The notes below the pieces were generated by a model. It was given only the letters and a program-made list of their open reading frames with translations, searched no databases and was not told where the DNA came from. The position numbers were made by a program, and so were the translations under genes. Of a DNA stretch of 64,000 nt, positions 60,459-64,000 are shown piece by piece. Source of the stretch: Cynocephalus volans. Its lineage: Eukaryota > Chordata > Mammalia > Dermoptera > Cynocephalidae. Numbering within the stretch: position 1 is the first letter of the stretch; every line of letters begins with the position of its first letter. The stretch spans positions 6,751,382 to 6,815,381 of the forward strand of contig NC_084474.1 in assembly GCF_027409185.1 (NCBI RefSeq), given 5' to 3'.

Positions 60459-61655
60459 TTAAAGGTTATCTTCGTCATCTAAGGTTTGGTATTTTTGTCT
60501 AAGGACCAGAATTTTAACTGCACTTACCCTATCATTGATGAATTGGACTAGTCTATTGATGACGTAGGGCCCAAGGGTGAACAACAGAAGGAGGAGTAAT
60601 AGGGGCCCGGCGATGGTTGACAGTAGGGTAGTGAACCAAGGGGAGCTATTGAACCAACCTTCAAACCAGTTTTGATCTTTTTGGCGCTCTAACTGTCTTT
60701 TATCTAGTCTTTGTTTGAGTTTGGCCATGGTGTCTCGTATCACACCTGAATGGTCACCCGTGGTGGGGGGTAGAGTGCCTGGTGATAGGAGGCTCTGTGT
60801 AGCAGTGCTCCTTTGTGCCGCGGGGGGTTGCCTGCTAGTCATTGGGAACAGCTTGTTGCTAGGAGGTCCCTGTTCTGCAAGGACGGGGTCGGGGCCCACT
60901 GCCACAGTTGGCATATTGGTGATATCTAGGCGAATGGTGAACAGTACACCTGGATCGTTTCCCGTCAAATAGAACCTTAGTCCCCAGGTTCTTCCTTGTG
61001 CCCAATCTCTGGAATTTTTTCCTTTCTCTGTGAATTTTATTTTAAGGGGGTTACACCAGCCGGAGTTGTCACAGCTTTTACTGCTACCGTTACGTTCTAC
61101 AGTTATGAGGTCCCATGAGGAACTAGGTCCCCAGTAGACTGTCCCCGTGGTTTCACAACCCCATTCTTTGCAATATAGGGATTCCAGCCCTCCGCACCTT
61201 CTAGCTTCTGAAAGGGTCCGGCCATCCCGGGGGCACACGTAGAAGGGGGAAGCGGCAAGCCTGTTTCTAGCTCGGGGATAGCTGCACCCTGGGACCCCCC
61301 AGGTGATCTGATTATAAGCTTTTGTATAGTCTGAATCAGGGGGTCTGATCTGGGCCGAGCCCGATGCTATGTATCCCGGGATATCCCAGGTCTCAATACC
61401 CGCCGCCAGGGCACATACATCAGGTTTAAGATCGGGCCACCAAGTCCAAGGCGGCTGGGTAGCCTGTTTGGTCCAGACAACTTCTCCAGTTTGGGACAGT
61501 ACCTTCCAGGTGAGGATCACAGGCCGGTGGGGGTTCTTACCCGGTGGACTCATTTTTCCGCCGCCGAATACGCAGCTTAAGAGGATGATCAGTCCTTTCC
61601 AGCTCCCAGGTCTCGTTTGGTGCCGGGGGTGGTGCAGGCTTGAGATGGGAAGCAT
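60459..61655 (-). CDS. env: Retroviral Env with a large in-frame internal deletion
   Basis: Start chosen at the ATG at 61655, before a hydrophobic signal peptide ([11 protein letters not shown]) and overlapping the end of pol. That gives 398 residues; an in-frame ATG at 61679 would add eight. Visible regions (numbered from 61679): the SU receptor-binding domain (about 46-270) with its cysteines and the [18 protein letters not shown] block, one N-glycosylation motif (N197), and a proline-rich hinge (284-308). Near residue 312 (about 60740) it passes straight into TM: an amphipathic stretch, [13 protein letters not shown], a membrane segment (about 356-374) and a tail with YQTL and R-peptide-like end. 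Absent are the SU C-terminal half with its CXXC motif, the furin site, fusion peptide and CX6CC disulphide region, about 240-270 residues by family length. The frame is unbroken. The product cannot fuse, but could bind or block receptor at the cell surface. Confidence 0.92.
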   Translation of the reverse strand: MLPISSLHHPRHQTRPGSWKGLIILLSCVFGGGKMSPPGKNPHRPVILTWKVLSQTGEVVWTKQATQPPWTWWPDLKPDVCALAAGIETWDIPGYIASGSAQIRPPDSDYTKAYNQITWGVPGCSYPRARNRLAASPFYVCPRDGRTLSEARRCGGLESLYCKEWGCETTGTVYWGPSSSWDLITVERNGSSKSCDNSGWCNPLKIKFTEKGKNSRDWAQGRTWGLRFYLTGNDPGVLFTIRLDITNMPTVAVGPDPVLAEQGPPSNKLFPMTSRQPPAAQRSTATQSLLSPGTLPPTTGDHSGVIRDTMAKLKQRLDKRQLERQKDQNWFEGWFNSSPWFTTLLSTIAGPLLLLLLLFTLGPYVINRLVQFINDRVSAVKILVLRQKYQTLDDEDNL

Positions 61656-64000
61656 GGACCCAGGCAGCGATGCCATCAACTTTTACTGCGGTCGGGGTGG
61701 TCAGCAATACCAGATACGGGCCTTTCCACCGAGGCTCAAGGTTGCTGGGTCGATGGCGTCTGACCAGCACTCGGTCTCCGACCTGGAACGGGTGGGGGAC
61801 AGCTATGGTACCGGGCTGATATGCCTCTTTGATCTGGTCCCAAATCTGGGTCTTCACAACTTCTAGAGCCTTTAAATGGGTAAATAAGACAGGGAGAAAA
61901 TTATCATCGGGACCCAGTGTTTCTCCCAACTCAAGTATGGGGGGGGGTCCCCCGTAGAGGATTTCATAGGGAGTTAGACCGTACTGGCCAGGGGTATTCC
62001 TGGCTCTGAACAGCGCTAAGGGAAGGAGGGCCACCCAGTCTTTTCCACCGGTCTCTAAGGCCAATTTAGTTAAGGTCTCTTTGATGGTTCTATTCATTCT
62101 CTCTACTTGACCTGAGCTCTGGGGCCTATACGCACAATGTAACTTCCAATTTATCCCCAGTTGTGTGGCCAGTCCCTGGCTTACCTGAGCAACAAAGGCT
62201 GGGCCATTATCTGACCCGATCACCTTGGGGATCCCGAAACGGGGCAGGATTTCTTCTAGTATCTTTTTACATACAGTCAGGGCCGTTTCCGTTTTGGTAG
62301 GAAAAGCTTCTACCCATCCAGAGAAAGTATCTACAAATACTAGCAGATACCTGTTCCCATACCGGCCAGGCTTTACCTCTGTAAAGTCTACTTCCCAGTA
62401 TACGCCGGGTCGATCTCCCCGTTGTCTTTTTCCGGTCTCTCGGTAGGTGGTAGTCGCATTAGTCATGGCGCAAGCTGGACACCGATTGGCGACTTCTTGA
62501 ACAGTGGACCGGAGGTTCGGGATGGAGAGGCTGGTGCGGCTCGTTAGTTGAAGGAGCTTTTCTGGTCCTAAGTGTGTTAGCTGATGTAACCGCTGAATGA
62601 ATTCTTTTCCCTGGTCAGGAGTGAGCTCTCTTGGCTTGGTCCTAGCTTGAGCAGGCTCGATTGGCTCTTGAAGCTTTATAGTTTCTGCTAGCACCCTGAC
62701 CGACAGGGCGGCTTGTTTTGCAGCCTCGTCGGCCCTCCGGTTCCCGGCCGCCACAGGGTTATTTCCTCTCTGGTGGCCCGGGCAGTGGATAATGGCGACC
62801 TGCTTAGGGAGGTGAATGGCCTCTAGCAGAGCCAGAATTTCTTCTTTGTTTTTAATGTCTTTTCCAGCCGAAGTGAGCAGTCCCCTCTGTTTATATATTG
62901 CCCCATGAATGTGAGCAGTGGCAAAAGCATACCTGCTGTCCGTGTAGATGTTGATGTTTTTTCCTTCGGCTAGGCGTAATGCCTGCGTCAAGGCGATTAG
63001 CTCGGCCTTCTGGGCTGATGTCCCTTCTGGCAGGCTGCTTGCCCATACCGTCCGTTTGCCATCTACGATGGCGGCCCCTGCTCTCCGCTTACCTTCCACA
63101 ATGAAGCTGCTACCGTCTGTATACCAGGCAGGCACTCCGGGCAATGGCTGGTCCTTCAGGTCCCGTCGAGTCCCAGCTTCTTCAGCAAGGATTTCTGAGC
63201 ATTGGTGTACTGGGGTGGATTCTGACTCGACTGGTAGTAGGGTAGCTGGGTTCAGGACAGCAGGGGGCGCGAAAGATATCCTTTCGTTTAGCAGCAAACT
63301 CTGGTAATGAGTCATTCTGGCATTGGTCATCCACCGATTGGGGGGCTGCCGCACAATACTTTCGAGGCTGTGGGAAGCAATCACAGTCACATTTTGCCCC
63401 AAGGTTAACTTATCAGCGTCTTTGAGGAGGAGTGCCACTGCAGCAACCGCTTTTAGGCAGGTTGGCCACCCACTGGCCACTGGATCCAGTTTTTTTGATA
63501 GATAAGCTACTGGCCGTCGCCATGGTCCTAGGGTCTGAGTAAGCACTCCTCGGGCTACACCGGCTCTTTCATCTACGTATAGAGTAAATGGTTTGGTGAG
63601 GTCTGGGAGAGCCAAGGCGGGGGCAGACAGCAAGGCTTTTTTTATGTGGTCAAAAGCCTTTTGATGCTCCTCAGTCCAGGTAAAAGGAATGTTTTCCCTT
63701 GTCAGGGGGTACAAGGGTGCAGCCAGGGAAGCAAACCCAGGAATCCAGAGCCTGCAGAATCCGGCAGTACCCAGAAATTCGCGGACCTGCCTGGGGGTTG
63801 TGGGAGTAGGGATCTTCATAACTGTAGCTTTCCGGGCCGGGGTCAGCCATCTTTTTCCCTCCTTGAGCAGGTACCCCAAATAGGTGACCTCTTTCTGGCA
63901 TAACTGGGCCTTTTTAGCTGATACCCGGTACCCCAACTTACTCAGTTCCTGCAAGAGCTTTTGTGTCCCTCTTTTGCAGCCTTCATATGTGGGAGCTGCC
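61537..64000 (-). CDS. pol: Gammaretroviral Pol, C-terminal part (RT end, RNase H, integrase)
   Basis: It is partial: the frame is open to the window edge, and the first in-window codons are already RT. Numbering from codon TTG at 63954, the RT thumb/connection is residues 1-260. RNase H spans about 273-420 with all four acidic residues: D280 (YTDGSS), E318, D339 (IYTDS) and D409. The integrase zinc finger has H457, H461, C492 and C495. The integrase core triad is D523, D582 and E618, with exactly 35 residues between the last two. The C-terminal GPY/F-type motif WKGPY is near 743-747. It has no stop over 820 codons. Pol is made by readthrough of the gag stop in this genus (gag lies outside the window). 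The last 119 bp overlap env in another frame, as in relatives. Enzymatic competence cannot be judged without the RT YxDD region upstream. Confidence 0.97.
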   Translation of the reverse strand, partial: AAPTYEGCKRGTQKLLQELSKLGYRVSAKKAQLCQKEVTYLGYLLKEGKRWLTPARKATVMKIPTPTTPRQVREFLGTAGFCRLWIPGFASLAAPLYPLTRENIPFTWTEEHQKAFDHIKKALLSAPALALPDLTKPFTLYVDERAGVARGVLTQTLGPWRRPVAYLSKKLDPVASGWPTCLKAVAAVALLLKDADKLTLGQNVTVIASHSLESIVRQPPNRWMTNARMTHYQSLLLNERISFAPPAVLNPATLLPVESESTPVHQCSEILAEEAGTRRDLKDQPLPGVPAWYTDGSSFIVEGKRRAGAAIVDGKRTVWASSLPEGTSAQKAELIALTQALRLAEGKNINIYTDSRYAFATAHIHGAIYKQRGLLTSAGKDIKNKEEILALLEAIHLPKQVAIIHCPGHQRGNNPVAAGNRRADEAAKQAALSVRVLAETIKLQEPIEPAQARTKPRELTPDQGKEFIQRLHQLTHLGPEKLLQLTSRTSLSIPNLRSTVQEVANRCPACAMTNATTTYRETGKRQRGDRPGVYWEVDFTEVKPGRYGNRYLLVFVDTFSGWVEAFPTKTETALTVCKKILEEILPRFGIPKVIGSDNGPAFVAQVSQGLATQLGINWKLHCAYRPQSSGQVERMNRTIKETLTKLALETGGKDWVALLPLALFRARNTPGQYGLTPYEILYGGPPPILELGETLGPDDNFLPVLFTHLKALEVVKTQIWDQIKEAYQPGTIAVPHPFQVGDRVLVRRHRPSNLEPRWKGPYLVLLTTPTAVKVDGIAAWVHASHLKPAPPPAPNETWELERTDHPLKLRIRRRKNESTG

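Larger units (their letters stand above)
59948..64000 (-). mobile_element. Endogenous gammaretrovirus, 3' half (continues past the window)
   Basis: Order on the minus strand is pol (entering from the window edge), env overlapping its end by about 119 bp, polypurine tract, then the 3' LTR. GC content and CpG density are far above the flanking DNA. Pol and env have no stops over about 3.5 kb, so the insertion is recent in evolutionary terms. In character it is closest to the gibbon ape leukaemia virus/koala retrovirus/feline leukaemia virus group, judged by recall of Env and LTR text and not by a search. It is inserted at the A-rich end of an L1. The 5' half and the other target duplication lie outside the window. 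Confidence 0.93.

Noticed and set aside
61369-61866. 165-codon plus-strand frame inside the provirus, and others at 62948-63307
   Set aside because: Antisense to pol/env, with no start context or family features. Overlapping antisense genes are not expected in gammaretroviruses.
63952-63954. A pol start codon at 63954
   Set aside because: The codon is TTG and the frame continues open with RT-like sequence to the window edge. Pol is made as a gag-pol readthrough product, so this is not a start.

Overview
The window is mammalian genomic DNA, gene-poor and AT-rich, built mostly from LINE-1 fragments, MaLR/ERVL-type LTRs, a few DNA transposons and three short tRNA-derived SINEs. I see no Alu, B1, carnivore tRNA-Lys SINE or ruminant SINE. 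The SINEs are tRNA-Ile-like monomers of the kind described from colugos (Dermoptera, CYN family), so a colugo is my best guess. This is an inference, and perissodactyl-type SINEs are the main alternative. I found no intact single-copy host gene.

Layout: 0.4-12.3 kb holds L1 ORF2, a short class I-like LTR, two SINEs, an L1 inside an older LTR-like repeat, and a MER2-like DNA transposon. 12.6-17.5 kb (minus strand) holds a retrocopy of liprin-alpha-1 (PPFIA1). It has a 1075-codon open frame, a tandem triplication of a 45-residue coiled-coil unit, one 1-bp frameshift near the C-terminus, an intron-like segment with good splice signals just before the ATG, and a CpG-rich block upstream. 18.7-21.7 kb has a SINE and an L1 split by a 1347-bp solo LTR with a 6-bp target duplication (class II/ERVK-like). 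24-48 kb is a patchwork of L1 copies (at least two with 5' inversions), MLT1 and MST-type MaLR LTRs, and nested insertions. 48-52 kb has little I can name. 52.3-54.9 kb is an ancient repeat split by a decayed mariner. 55-58.4 kb is unassigned AT-rich DNA. 58.45-59.95 kb is an old L1 3' part.

59,948 to the window edge is the 3' half of a minus-strand, young-looking gammaretroviral provirus. It has a 467-bp LTR with enhancer core, CCAAT, TATA, R stem-loop and poly(A) signal, a polypurine tract, an env gene, and a long uninterrupted pol (RT C-terminal part, RNase H, integrase). Pol keeps every catalytic residue visible in the window. Env is an uninterrupted reading frame with a large in-frame internal deletion. 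The receptor-binding half of SU is joined directly to the membrane-proximal part of TM, and the SU C-terminus, cleavage site and fusion machinery are gone. This architecture resembles the gp55-type Env of spleen focus-forming virus and known Env-derived interference genes, and it is the most interesting object in the window. The PPFIA1 retrocopy with its upstream CpG-rich/intron-like segment is the second.
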